Numbered from the stretch's first letter, positions 9,018 through 18,213 are shown. The stretch is DNA of 64,000 bases from Hormoscilla sp. GM7CHS1pb (GCA_014323675.1 JACONN010000005.1:310001-374000); one strand, 5' to 3'. Made by a program: numbers and translations. The notes: generated by a model from the letters alone, not told the origin.

Positions 9018-10079
9018 ATGGTATATTTGTCTCCAGAACTACAATCGCGACTCTCAACCCCCCTGCAAATTGGCTCGGTGGAGGTCAACAGCCGCGTGCT
9101 GCAATCTCCCTTATCGGGGGTAACGGACTTGGTGTTCCGTCGCCTGGTGCGCCGTTATGCGCCAGAATCGATGATGTACACGGAAATGGTGAATGCAACG
9201 GGGTTGCATTATGTCAAGCAGTTGCCGAAGATTATGGAGGTAGACCCGCAGGAACGGCCCATTAGCATCCAACTGTTTGACTGTCGTCCGGATTTCTTGG
9301 CCGAAGCGGCACAGAAGGCGGTGGCGGAAGGGGCGGATACCGTAGATATTAATATGGGTTGCCCGGTGAATAAGATTACCAAAAATGGTGGGGGTTCGTC
9401 CCTGCTGCGGCAACCGGAAGTGGCAGAGGCGATCGTCCGGGAAGTTTCCCAGGCGGTGGAGGTGCCCGTGACGGTGAAAACCCGGATCGGGTGGTCGGAT
9501 AAGGAAATCAATATTCTGGAATTTGCCCGCCGGATGGAAGATGCGGGGGCGCAAATGCTGACGCTGCACGGTCGGACTCGGGCTCAAGGCTATAATGGAC
9601 CGGCTAGATGGGAATGGATTGCCAGGGTGAAGGAAATTCTGTCGATTCCGGTGATCGGCAATGGGGATATTTTTTCGGTAGAAGCGGCGGTGCGGTGTTT
9701 GGAAGAAACGGGTGCTGATGGTCTGATGTGTTCGCGAGGCACTCTGGGTTATCCGTTTCTGGTGGGGGAAATTGACTATTTCTTGAAGACGGGCAAGGAG
9801 TTGCCACCGCCGACTGCTGTAGAACGGTTGCTATGTGCTCGGGAACATTTACAGGCTTTGTACGAGTATAAGGGCGATCGGGGAATTCGCCAAGCCCGCA
9901 AGCACATGACTTGGTATGCGAAGGGTTTTCCCAATGCTGGGGAACTGCGAGGTAATTTGGCGAAGATTGAATCCGTGACCGCAGGGGTGGATTTGATCGA
10001 TCGGGCGATCGCCTCCCTGACAGAGATGGGTTATGCTGAAGAACAGGAAATAGAACCGAAACAGGCGATCGCAGTCTAA
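9018..10079 (+). CDS. dusB: tRNA-dihydrouridine synthase
   Basis: A 353-residue flavin-dependent Dus enzyme that reduces uridines in the tRNA D-loop. It has the N-terminal SPLSGVTDLVFRRLVR FMN-binding segment, the catalytic Cys115 in INMGCPVNK followed by NGGGSSLL, the GNGDIFS phosphate-binding turn, and RGTLGYPFLVGEI. Length and motif order match DusB. The stop overlaps the next start (10079), so the two genes may be translationally coupled. Confidence 0.95.
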   Translation: MVYLSPELQSRLSTPLQIGSVEVNSRVLQSPLSGVTDLVFRRLVRRYAPESMMYTEMVNATGLHYVKQLPKIMEVDPQERPISIQLFDCRPDFLAEAAQKAVAEGADTVDINMGCPVNKITKNGGGSSLLRQPEVAEAIVREVSQAVEVPVTVKTRIGWSDKEINILEFARRMEDAGAQMLTLHGRTRAQGYNGPARWEWIARVKEILSIPVIGNGDIFSVEAAVRCLEETGADGLMCSRGTLGYPFLVGEIDYFLKTGKELPPPTAVERLLCAREHLQALYEYKGDRGIRQARKHMTWYAKGFPNAGELRGNLAKIESVTAGVDLIDRAIASLTEMGYAEEQEIEPKQAIAV

Positions 10080-10694
10080 TGGTTTCTGGGAACCTGCGAA
10101 AGCAATTCATTGCCCTAGCTTGGAAACGAGTCCGTCCTGGTAGCGGCAGTCACCGGGAGTTTCTGGAGGCGAGAACCTGGAAGCATCCCGTGACAAACCT
10201 CAAACAATTCGTTCAGCAAACGGCTTTTGTCGTCGTCGGCGGCATCGCTACCCGGTTGTATATGCCAGAACGGACTACCCTGGATTTAGATATTCTCGTC
10301 TTGGCAGAGGACGCGCCTCTGCTATACCGAGAGTTACAGCAAGCTAATAGTCAGCAGTTGGGAATTTTGTCTATTGGCAAAACTACTTGGCAATTGCCCG
10401 ATCGCGCGATGCTGGATGTGATTGAATCAGGAGAACCTTGGGTGGAAGCAGCTATTGAGAAGCCAGTCTGGAGTCCAGATGGTTTGCCAATTATTGCCTT
10501 GCCTTATCTAGTAATTATGAAACTCCAAGTCAGTCTGGTTCAAGATCTTGCTGATATTAGCCGGATGTTGGGAGGCGCTGATGAGGAGACTTTGGCAGGG
10601 GTGAGGACAGTTATCAGCAGTTATCTGGCCCGATGCGGTGGAAGATTTGGAGAGTTTGATCGAACTGGGAAAATTAGAGTATGAAAAGCAGTAG
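10079..10694 (+). pseudogene. Nucleotidyltransferase-fold protein (AbiEii-like), C-terminal frameshift
   Basis: The protein contains FVVVGGIATRLYMPERTTLDLDILV, the GG...T.DLD signature of minimal or AbiEii-type nucleotidyltransferases, many of which act as toxins. One extra base near 10627 shifts the frame. In the corrected frame the end reads PDAVEDLESLIELGKLEYEKQ and stops at 10694, and 616 bases minus one is a whole number of codons. The last 22 residues of the uncorrected frame are therefore artefactual. No obvious HEPN or antitoxin partner follows, and the gene overlaps dusB. Confidence 0.7.
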
Positions 10695-10741
10695 GGTGGG
10701 CACCGCCCACCTATGAATTGAGTGGGGTGCATCTAATATTT

Positions 10742-10862
10742 GCTTAGCCGTCCGAACCCGTTCCCAGGCAGAGCCGTGGGAACGAGGGGCCCGGCTACTA
10801 GAACTTAGCCCACGCTCCAGGCCCCTCCTCGCAGCGGAAGGGGCCTGGAGCGTGCAGGGGCT
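10742..10862. repeat. Two stacked hairpin repeats
   Basis: The first is the GTTCCCAGGCAGAGCCGTGG-type hairpin found at many sites in the window. The second is a perfect 16-bp stem, CACGCTCCAGGCCCCT (10811-10826) with its complement at 10839-10854, loop CCTCGCAGCGGA. They lie between two converging genes and could terminate transcription from both sides. Confidence 0.65.
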
Positions 10863-10897
10863 AGATTACATGCATTGAGATGCACCCATTGAGTGTG

Positions 10898-11210
10898 TTA
10901 TGTTCGCCAGTTATCCAACTGCAATTCATAACCGATCGCCTGAATCCGCTGATAATGTGATAAATTGCCAGTGACTAAAGTCAAGTTATATTGTAAGGCA
11001 GTAGCGGCAATCATGGAATCAGCCAAACCTATTGGTTGTCCTATACGTTCGAGATCGCCACAGATGCGTCCTGCTAATTCAGCGCTATGTTCATCGAGGG
11101 TCAAGACTTCGGAAGTCTTAATTTCTGCCAGAAACTCTTGAATGCGGTCTTCTCGTTGCAGCTTCTGCCAACCTTTGACAATTTCCGTGACTGTGATAAC
11201 GGAGATTGTG
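10898..11210 (-). pseudogene. PIN-domain toxin (VapC), 3' half
   Basis: The frame reads TISVITVTEIVKGWQKL and continues to GLADSMIAATALQYNLTLVTGN and the stop. The conserved acidic residues (E in TVTE, D in LADSMIAA) and the TGN motif mark a VapC-type PIN ribonuclease. The 5' half is absent here; the sequence stops exactly at a group II intron start (11211). The missing half lies on the opposite strand at 13278-13387. Joined, the two pieces total 423 bases (141 codons) in one frame, with a single TAA near the joint. Confidence 0.8.
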
Positions 11211-12618
11211 GTGCGATTCGTTTAGCGTAAAGATCCAGAATGGACAAGGAGGGTCAATGACCATGTCACAAGCCTATTGACCGAGACCGCATGCAGGATA
11301 TCATTGGTCCTGAAACTTGTAGGGTCAAGTCAGTCACCGGTGGAAACATCAAAAGGAACTGGCGAAACTCAGAGATGATGAGGGTGCAAGTCCCTCTCCC
11401 CTAAGTGCAGGGGTAAAAGCATCACCCCTACGGTAGCTTCGCGTCCGGAGACACCCACCCATGTCATGCGCGGGAGCGACACGACCGGGTGGGTGCTCCC
11501 GGACGCGATGGCATCAATCCGTAAAGCGGGGTGAGAAGGCGTTAATGACTGGTAGCCTAAACTGGTCAACGTCAAGCAAGTGACTATGAGGAGCATAAAG
11601 CGAAATGATGCAGCGTCGTCACAGGAAACCAGTGGAATAAGGCTTATACACTGGCCCAAAAGGGAAAGGATAATGGTCGTTGGCAGGTCGAGTTACTGAC
11701 CAACAAGCACTGACAATAAACCCGGCGTAAGGTCATTCTCTAAGGTCACAACCAATCATCTACAGGAACGAGGTAAACCAGTTGACGTACTCTCAGTGAG
11801 GTCGATTGCTGAGTAGCCACCGAAGGCGCAACATCTGCAATTCATTAGCAGGTCACAACTGGGAAAGATTGAGTGGAGAAGCAAGCCTATCCGTAATAGA
11901 TAGGATAAGCTGACGCCCTCACGATTAACCAAAATGTGGAGGTTAGTAGAATTTCATATGTCACGGTGTACATCCGAAAGGAAAGTATATGACTGGAATG
12001 CAGTCCCCTGGCGAAAGTTGGAACGGAATGTATTTAAGATTCAAAAGCGCATCTACAGAGCGGCCCAAAGTGAGAATAGGAAGCTAGTACGCAAGCTCCA
12101 GGGTTTATTGACAAGGTCATGGTCCGCAAAGATGATTGCGGTGAGACAGGTTACCCAACAAAACCAAGGGAAGAAAACGGCAGGGATGGACGGCGTGATT
12201 GCGCTCAAAACCCTCCGAAAGACAACCACTGGTAAGGCAGCTTAAAGTCAATGATGGGAAGAAGGTCAAACCCACCCGTAGGGTATGGATACCAAAACCT
12301 GGAAAAGACGAAAAGAGGCCATTGGGGATACCAACAGTGTATGATAGGGCCCTACAGGGATAGGAATTGGTCAAGATAGCGCTAGAACCCGAATGGGAAG
12401 CGGTGTTTGAGGCAAACTCCTACGGGTTCAGGCCGGGCAGGGGATGCCACGATGCGATTGCGGCAATATTTTCTAGCATCAATAAAAAGGCCAAATGGGT
12501 CCTAGATGCGGATATTGCCAAATGTTTTGACAGGATAAACCACAAGGCGCTACTCGAAAAACTGAAGAATTCATCACCAATACGGAAGAAAATCCGGGAA
12601 TGGTTAAAAGCAGGGGGG
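11211..12618 (+). mobile_element. Group II intron, 5' half
   Basis: It starts with the group II consensus GTGCG (GTGCGATTCGTTTAGCG) and matches the intron at 22062 nearly base for base, including a long GC-rich hairpin in the 5' domain (about 11447-11510). It carries the 5' half of the reverse transcriptase gene and stops abruptly inside the codons for WLKAG. The 3' half is on the opposite strand at 13388-14510. The upstream exon is the antisense strand of a vapC gene. Confidence 0.88.
11958..12618 (+). pseudogene. Group II intron reverse transcriptase/maturase, N-terminal half
   Basis: It encodes the RT N-terminus (YDWNAVPWRKLERNVFKIQK) through domains 0-4 (VWIPKPG..., ALEPEWEAVFEANSYGFRPG, WVLDADIAKCFD). 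An extra A near 12214, judged against the sister copy at 22.8 kb, shifts the frame early, and a stop follows near 12361. The YADD catalytic motif is on the separated 3' half. It is not functional as it stands. Confidence 0.85.
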
Positions 12619-12619
12619 T

Positions 12620-12822
12620 TGATAACAGCACGATGTTTTCGCTTGCCAACTTCTATCCGGCGGGACTTTATCGGCAGCTTGGCGAGCGCTCAATCCCTCT
12701 GCAAATTGCATCACCGTCACTAACGCCAATCTCGCCGGAGATATAGCTTTTTTTCCACATTTTGCCCTGTAAAGGGCTTGGAAGTCTTCATCTGTATACA
12801 ACTGTCCTAAAATTGACGACAT
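12620..12822 (-). pseudogene. IS1182-type transposase, N-terminal fragment
   Basis: The minus strand from 12822 reads MSSILGQLYTDEDFQALY, then ARLALVTVMQFAEGLSARQAAD, the well-known N-terminus of IS1182-family transposases. It ends after about 65 residues at the group II intron breakpoint. The DDE catalytic core is absent. It marks one side of the rearrangement in this zone. Confidence 0.7.
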
Positions 12823-13025
12823 ATATATACATTTCCCTTAGGAAAAGCTGCTTGCGCCACGAGTAGGAATTGTCCATTGTCCGATTGGATGAAGGGTCAT
12901 AGTTGATGGGCGACCTGGCCTGTAGTAATCCTTAATAATTCTAGCACTTGACACGGAAGACCTGGATGAAGTTCCGTAACAATAATGCTATAATCAGAGA
13001 CATCCGATATTACAGAGGAGGCCCT

Positions 13026-13297
13026 ATGGAAAAGATTGAAATAGAACTAGAATCACCCACCCTCTGGCGGGCCCGAGGCATGGCAATAGATAACAATTGT
13101 ACCTTAGATGAAATAATTGCCAAGGCGATCGAAAAGCTAGCACGGGAGAACCCCCCAAAGATCGTATACTAGGAGGGTGGGCAGATGAACCAGAATTGGT
13201 CGATGAAATACTTGCAGATATTATGAGAGACCGGGCAGCACATCCATTAAATCAAAAATTTGGTTGGAGTCACAACCTTGAAGAAAGTAATACTTGA
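13026..13297 (+). pseudogene. VapB-like antitoxin, one-base frameshift in a C run
   Basis: The start MEKIEIELESPTLWRARGMAI is preceded by AGAGGAGG, an excellent ribosome site. Within a run of six C (about 13150-13155) the frame breaks. One more C would continue it into ILGGWADEPELVDEILADIM...HPLNQ, the toxin-binding tail of this antitoxin type, ending at 13297. The corrected length is 90 residues. It overlaps the vapC 5' half by 20 bases, as expected for a vapBC operon. Confidence 0.7.
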
Positions 13298-13387
13298 CAC
13301 GGACATTTTTTCTGAGGTCCGCAAGCAAATCAATCAACAGGTCGTCTCAAGGGCGATCGCTTATCGTCAAGTCTTCGGAAGTTAATT
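13278..13387 (+). pseudogene. PIN-domain toxin (VapC), 5' half
   Basis: It reads LKKVILDTDIFSEVRKQINQ from a TTG start, with the first PIN catalytic Asp in LDTDI, and ends at AYRQVFG where a reverse-oriented group II intron begins. The continuation (TISVITVTEIVKGW) is at 10898-11210 on the opposite strand. A TAA (13383-13385) lies two codons before the joint in the reconstructed gene. An antisense intron insertion followed by an inversion explains the split. Confidence 0.8.
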
Positions 13388-14510
13388 AAACTAAGCAAGA
13401 CTGTCGCCAGTCCTGCTCGTCTTCAAAACCGGACGTGAGATTTTCACCTCATCCGGCTCCTCGATTATCCCTATCCCTTTTCGGGTGCGTCCCTTTTGAC
13501 TGCCATCTGTTCTAGTTTTCTGATGATGACAATAATCATGGAGTAGTTGTAGGTTGTCATATCTATCTTTGCCACCTAATGATTTTGGCACAATGTGGTC
13601 AACTTCCCACTTATCTCCATCTTTGAATAGTATTCCGCATTTTCCGCATTTGCCTTTTTGCTTGTTTAGTAGTTTTAGCACTCTATTACTTACATCCGGG
13701 CTCTTACGTAATCTCTTGCTCCAGTATACAAGGTTACCGTCCATTGGGCTAGCTGTACCCTTCACTTTTATGTGCCGTACAATTTCCGTTTCGGAGTGTT
13801 GGATTAGGTTTGCCCCTTTGGTGTCCATGAAATTCCATTGTCGGCTGCCTTCAGCTTTCCAATATTTCTTGAACACCCATCTATCGTTTTTGTTGGGATG
13901 TCTTCTCTTAGCCCATTTCCATGTTATCTCCCACAGGTATTTATCCAGTTCCCCGAATATCTCCTTACTTACCACCGTTCTGTTATAGTTGCACCATCCC
14001 CTTATTATCGGGTTCAATCTGCTTATCAACGCGGCCTGTGGTGCGGCCTTGTGTCTATCTACAACATCCTTCAACTTTTCTTTGTGGGTTTTGATGGCTT
14101 TGTTGCTTGGCTTTATTAGGGTTTTGAAGTCTTTTCCTGTTTTTCCACTTCGGTATTTGCCTACCTTGTATTGTCGGATGTTGAAACCTAGGAAGTCAAA
14201 TCCTGGTTCTGTTCCTTTTAAGGTGTGGGCCATACTAGTTTTCTCAGGTTTCAGTTCTACCCCTATTTCTTCCAACCACTTGCTGGTAACTTCTTTTGCT
14301 TGCTCAACTACCTCTTGGTCTTTGTGCATTACTACGAAGTCATCAGCGTACCGTACTACTCCTAATTCCCTTTGTTTTACTATACTTGCCGGAACTATTT
14401 TTCTTATTTCCGTTTCCATTCCATGCAGGGCTATATTTGCCAATAGTGGGGATATCACACCCCCTTGTGGCGTACCTGCGTAGGTTGGTTGGTATGCGTT
14501 CCGGTCCATC
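13388..14510 (-). mobile_element. Group II intron, 3' half
   Basis: The minus strand runs from inside the reverse transcriptase gene through domain V (about 13427-13460, GAGCCGGATGAGGTG...GTCCGGTTT) and domain VI to the end CTTAGTTT at 13388, the same 3' end as the full-length intron at 50876. It starts exactly at the codons (MDRN) that follow the break point of the 5' half, so the two halves are complementary pieces of one intron separated by inversion. Confidence 0.88.
13391..14510 (-). pseudogene. Group II intron reverse transcriptase/maturase, C-terminal half with HNH
   Basis: It contains AGTPQGGVISPLLANIALHG (RT domain 4), the catalytic VVRYADDFVV (domain 5), the FLGFN..QYK region, the maturase X domain (LNPIIRGWCNYNRTVVSKE) and a C-terminal HNH endonuclease (CGKCGILF, then WEVDHIVP and LLHDYCHH). 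The frame is intact to its stop. Its apparent N-terminus is read-through from NRPS sequence (14511 onward), not intron protein. Confidence 0.9.
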
Positions 14511-15226
14511 ACCCACCAGCTTTGAGTATACCCAGCAGTCCGACTAACATCTCTAAAGAGCGATCGACCCATAGACCAACAAGGACTTCCGGACCTACTC
14601 CGAGAGTACGCAGATAATTAGCCAGTTGATTGGCGCGTTTATTCAGAGAGTCGTAGGTCAGACTCTCCCCTCATGCATCTCCCCTAGCTGCTAGATCTGG
14701 TAACGTCTAGAAGCTTGGGCCTCTGCTACTGTAACCCTGTCAAGCAACTCTGCTACCGTTATATTGCCCGTTATATTGCTGCCCAGGGCTAATAAATTTA
14801 CCGATTTTGGCTGGTGAAAAGCTCTTTTTTTTCCTTTGTATTTCCCTGATTCCCAATTTTTCCGGAACGGTAAGCCAGCCCACCCACCACAATATCTTCT
14901 ACCCCCGTGTATCGGTGCAACACCACCTTAAATGCTGCAAGCATGACCGCGAACAAGGTCACTTTTTCCGATTTTTCGCGAACTGTACGCAGCAGGTTTT
15001 CTAGTTATAAACATAGCTTGCGATCGATTTCAATAGCTTCCGTTGCCCCGGCGTTACCAGGCGGGAGCCAGGTAACGAGGCTTGACCCAGGCGATCGGGG
15101 ATAATCTAAAGGAACTTCTAGGACAGGTAAATAGCCACCGATGCGATCGACCAAGGAGTCATTCTGTTCGGTTATACTGATTTTGGTCTCAACTGGATTG
15201 GTAGCATGCACTTTCTTTTTCTCCAT
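14511..15226 (-). pseudogene. Remnant of a nonribosomal peptide synthetase (condensation plus adenylation domain pieces)
   Basis: Three NRPS segments lie in order on the minus strand. From 15226, MEKKKVHATNPVE leads to VLEVPLDYPR. About 14990-14875 reads EKVTLFAVMLAAFKVVLHRY and TGVEDIVVG, a condensation-domain segment. About 14660-14511 reads ESLTYDSLNKRANQLANYLR and ends SLEMLVGLLGILKAGG, the A1-A2 core of an adenylation domain. Short dispersed repeats interrupt it (CCTCGTTACCTGGCTCCCG-type near 15040-15080; CGATTTTTCCGGAACGGT-type at 14854-14871). The A domain ends in the group II intron half. A peptide-synthesis gene was once here and is now dead. Confidence 0.75.
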
Positions 15227-15298
15227 GCAAATCTTGAAGATATGATATCATACCATCGTGGCTCTATCGGCTGTTGTATATTGACCGGGCAGAATCGC

Positions 15299-15327
15299 TT
15301 GACATGGCGCGCTCATATTATATCAGG
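15299..15327 (+). promoter_or_regulatory. Possible sigma-70-type promoter
   Basis: TTGACA at 15299-15304 is followed after 16-17 bases by a TATATC/TATCAG block, about 40 bases upstream of the glycosyltransferase start. The -35 box is perfect, the -10 is weak. Confidence 0.35.
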
Positions 15328-15367
15328 CTAGAGTGATACTGTAGGCAGATTTTTGGGTTGTGAAGCG

Positions 15368-16039
15368 ATGGAAAATATTAAGTCCCAAACGGGCCAGTCG
15401 AGCAAATCATTACAACGCCTGATAGTTTTTACTCGCTATCCAGAACCAGGAAAAACCAAAACGAGACTGATCGATGCTTTAGGTAAAGAGGGTGCTGCTA
15501 ACCTGCACCGCCAGCTAGCCGAACGAACCCTTCGTCAGGCAAAATCACTGGTAGGTTGGGTCTCCGCACGAGACCCAACCCTGGAAGTATACTTTACAGG
15601 GGCGACAGAAGCACTCATGAGAGAGTGGCTGGGGGATAATCTAGTTTATCACCAGCAGGGGAATGGAGACCTGGGTGCCCGGATGGCACAGGCGTTCGAT
15701 CGGGCTTTCAACACTGGCGCGGTGCGAGTGGCGATTATTGGCACAGATTGCCCCAGCATCGACGCTAAGTTGCTATTATACGCCTTTGAGCAGCTGCACT
15801 CGACCGACTTAGTGCTCGGACCAGCAGCTGACGGCGGCTATTATCTAATTGGTCTGGGGCGTATGGTCCCAGAATTATTTACTGGCATCGACTGGGGGAC
15901 ATCACGGGTGTTGGCACAAACATTGGAGATCGCCCAAAGACTCAACCTCTCACTATGTAAACTGCCAGTGCTGGCCGATATCGATCGCCCCTCAGATTTG
16001 TCGTCCCTCCCCAACGATTTTTCCGGAACGGTACTATGA
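15368..16039 (+). CDS. TIGR04282-type glycosyltransferase (DUF2064)
   Basis: The start is placed at ATG 15368 (MENIKSQ); an in-frame TTG at 15353 is possible. The protein has the GT-A-like fold of the DUF2064 family: IVFTRYPEPGKTKTRL near the N-terminus, GDLGARM, IGTDCPSID and LGPAADGGYYLIGL. In cyanobacteria it pairs with a TIGR04283 enzyme, and both are annotated with arsenosugar biosynthesis. The next gene is that partner and overlaps by four bases. The last residues (NDFSGTV) are encoded by a copy of the CGATTTTTCCGGAACGGT element, so the native C-terminus has been replaced. Confidence 0.85.
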   Translation: MENIKSQTGQSSKSLQRLIVFTRYPEPGKTKTRLIDALGKEGAANLHRQLAERTLRQAKSLVGWVSARDPTLEVYFTGATEALMREWLGDNLVYHQQGNGDLGARMAQAFDRAFNTGAVRVAIIGTDCPSIDAKLLLYAFEQLHSTDLVLGPAADGGYYLIGLGRMVPELFTGIDWGTSRVLAQTLEIAQRLNLSLCKLPVLADIDRPSDLSSLPNDFSGTVL

Positions 16040-16737
16040 CTTCGGAGTCTAGCCTGATAATATCCATCATCATCCCCGTACTGAATGAAGCAGACCACAT
16101 CTTGCCCACCCTGGCATCTATTGGCGAGGCCAAAGATGTAGAGGCGATCGTGGTGGATGGTGGTTCTGTTGATGCTACAGTTAATTTGGTAGAGAAATTT
16201 TATCCCACCTCTGTTAAGGTGATTTCTGCGGCTACCGGTAGAGGAAGTCAAATGAACGCTGGTGCAGCGGTGGCAAAGGGTGCAATTCTGCTATTTCTGC
16301 ATGCCGATACCCGCTTACCCGTCGGTTTTGACACCATAGTTAGGGACTGTCTGAGGAAGCATCATGTTGTAGCCGGTGCATTTCGGTTGCAGATTGATGG
16401 CGATCTGGCGGGTATAAGACTGGTGGAAATGGGGGTCAATTGGCGATCGCGTCTTTTGGGCCTCCCCTATGGGGACCAGGGGATATTCATGCCAGCTACC
16501 GTCTTCCATGACATTGGTGGTTTCCCGAACTTGCCCATCATGGAGGATGTGGCATCGATCCGGCGTCTGCAGCGCCTGGGGACGATCGCGATCGCCCCAG
16601 CCGCTGTCATTACATCAGGCCGCCGCTGGCAAAAACTGGGTATCCTGAAAACAACCTGGATCAATCAACTGGCAATCGTAGCCTATTTCCTGGGAGTTTC
16701 CCCCGATCGCATCCGCAGCTGGTATCAGAGCAAGTAA
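16036..16737 (+). CDS. TIGR04283-type GT2 glycosyltransferase
   Basis: A 233-residue family-2 glycosyltransferase with the N-terminal IIIPVLNEADHILPTLASI, VVDGGSVDAT, the GRGSQMNAGAAVAKG motif and the catalytic HADTRLP. It then has LPYGDQGIF and MEDV. TIGR04283 enzymes are linked to arsenosugar formation. The start overlaps the stop of the TIGR04282 gene (ATGA-type overlap), which implies translational coupling and a two-enzyme pathway step. Confidence 0.9.
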   Translation: MTSESSLIISIIIPVLNEADHILPTLASIGEAKDVEAIVVDGGSVDATVNLVEKFYPTSVKVISAATGRGSQMNAGAAVAKGAILLFLHADTRLPVGFDTIVRDCLRKHHVVAGAFRLQIDGDLAGIRLVEMGVNWRSRLLGLPYGDQGIFMPATVFHDIGGFPNLPIMEDVASIRRLQRLGTIAIAPAAVITSGRRWQKLGILKTTWINQLAIVAYFLGVSPDRIRSWYQSK

Positions 16738-16828
16738 AAGGGGAAAAGTCTGGCATAGGCAAATATTGGCGATCGACATTACTGTTTAATCAGACTTGTG
16801 AATATTGGCGACCAACGCTCTCAAATGA

Positions 16829-17097
16829 ATTATTGCATATGAAAAGAAAGCTTTCTTTCTGGGAAAGATAAAAAGACGTCACGCCCTCAAAGACCTGTCC
16901 CTGCGTTTACCCTTCAGACCAATAGTACGCTTTGTTTATATGTATTTTCTGTTAGGCGGCTGGCTGGATGGGTCTCCAGGTCTGGCCTGGTGTACTTTGC
17001 AAACCTTTTACGAATATCTCATCGTCCGGCGCAAGTGTTTGGGAGATGAAGCACATGCCACCTCCCAAATTAGACATAGATTGACTGGTCAGTGACT
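16829..17097 (+). pseudogene. C-terminal fragment of a GT2 (WaaE-like) glycosyltransferase
   Basis: A frame with no start, opening after a stop at 16826, reads AYEKKAFFLGKIKRRHALKD, then LSLRLPFRPIVRFVYMYFLL, WLDGSPGLAWC and TFYEYLI. This is the typical membrane-proximal tail of lipopolysaccharide-type GT2 enzymes. The catalytic half is missing. It is a relic next to two intact glycosyltransferases. Confidence 0.6.
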
Positions 17098-17419
17098 TAG
17101 TCCGGGGGAGACGCCTGTCAGTGTCCGAGACGCCTGTCAGTATTGTTTGGCGATCGCAATTGTTTTAAGATAGTTGATAACCTGGGATCGTCAAGAGGCG
17201 GGGATCGATCGGTGAGTTAAGATTTGAAATAATTGTTTACAATCTTTAATAAGGGGACTGGTTCCTGGTGGGGATGTCTGCGGGAGCAAAAGCGTTCGCA
17301 GCAAGTCCCGATTTTTCCGGAACGGTAGACATCCGCTGGTGACTGGTGACTGGTGAACTGACAACCTACGATCCCCTGGATGTCGTGACAACGCATTTAT
17401 CAGAAGAGTAAAAGTACTT
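17098..17419. repeat. Repeat-rich spacer
   Basis: It holds two copies of GAGACGCCTGTCAGT (17110-17123 and 17129-17143) and a composite element bounded by GATGTCT (17273-17279) and its complement AGACATC (17326-17332), with CGATTTTTCCGGAACGGT at 17309-17326 inside. The same bounded structure recurs at 63.2 kb. Confidence 0.6.
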
Positions 17420-18151
17420 GTGCTCAAAAATTTCAAGCAGAACTTAAAAAACGATCTGATTGCTGGTCTGCTGGTGGTAATTCCCCTAGCTACGACAATC
17501 TGGCTGACGATTACGATCGCCAGATGGGTGATAAATTTTCTCACTCTTCTTCCCAAACAGCTTAATCCATTTGACGATCTGCATCCGATCCTGGTAAGTT
17601 TGTTTAACTTACTGGTGGGGCTGGCTGTTCCCCTGCTGAGTATTTTGCTGATTGGCTTGATGGCACGCAATATTGTGGGCCGATGGCTGCTGGATTTAGG
17701 GGAGCGCATTTTGCAGGGAATCCCGTTAGCGGGTTCGGTGTACAAAACTCTCAAACAGCTTTTAGAAACTCTGCTGCAGGACTCCAAGAATAAGTTTCGC
17801 GGCGTGGTGCTGGTAGAATACCCCCGCAAAGGTATGTGGGCGATCGCCTTTGTTACTGGTACAATTAGCGGGGAGCTGAAATCTCACTTATCTGAGAAGA
17901 TGCTCTCGCTTTTTGTTCCTACTACCCCTAACCCCACTACGGGCTGGTATGCGATCGTCCCCGAAGATGAGACGATCGAACTATCAATTAGTATTGAAGA
18001 TGCCTTTAAGGTGTTAATATCAGGTGGCCTGGTTAGCCCGGATAGTTCAGTCCCTTTGCCAGAACTAGCCACAAAAGATAGTCAAATGGAACCGGCGCTG
18101 CGAGAAAAACAGCCCTTAGGGCTATTACAGGTAGAAGAAAAGGAACTATGA
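17420..18151 (+). CDS. DUF502 family membrane protein
   Basis: It starts with GTG (LKNFKQNLKNDLIAGLLVVIP). Two strong hydrophobic segments (about residues 13-40 and 60-88) precede a soluble beta-rich part with GIPLAGSVYKTLKQL, FRGVVLVEYPRKGMWAIAFVTG and LFVPTTPNPTTGW, the DUF502 hallmarks. The biochemical role is unknown. In cyanobacteria it commonly heads an operon with nusB and ftsY, as here, with 62 bases to nusB. Confidence 0.9.
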   Translation: MLKNFKQNLKNDLIAGLLVVIPLATTIWLTITIARWVINFLTLLPKQLNPFDDLHPILVSLFNLLVGLAVPLLSILLIGLMARNIVGRWLLDLGERILQGIPLAGSVYKTLKQLLETLLQDSKNKFRGVVLVEYPRKGMWAIAFVTGTISGELKSHLSEKMLSLFVPTTPNPTTGWYAIVPEDETIELSISIEDAFKVLISGGLVSPDSSVPLPELATKDSQMEPALREKQPLGLLQVEEKEL

Positions 18152-18213
18152 GAAATTATAAATAGCTGAAAACTTGTCAAATATCCTGAAGATTAAATGA
18201 GCGTGAATAAGCC

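Noticed and set aside
9111..10110. Long minus-strand frames opposite dusB
   Set aside because: Shadow frames of a clearly conserved plus-strand gene; composition is Pro/Arg/His-rich nonsense.
12935..12985. Another vapC-like start (CTTGACACGGAAGACCTGG)
   Set aside because: It resembles the vapC 5' end (LDT.D) over about 12 bases only, without a start codon or continuation.
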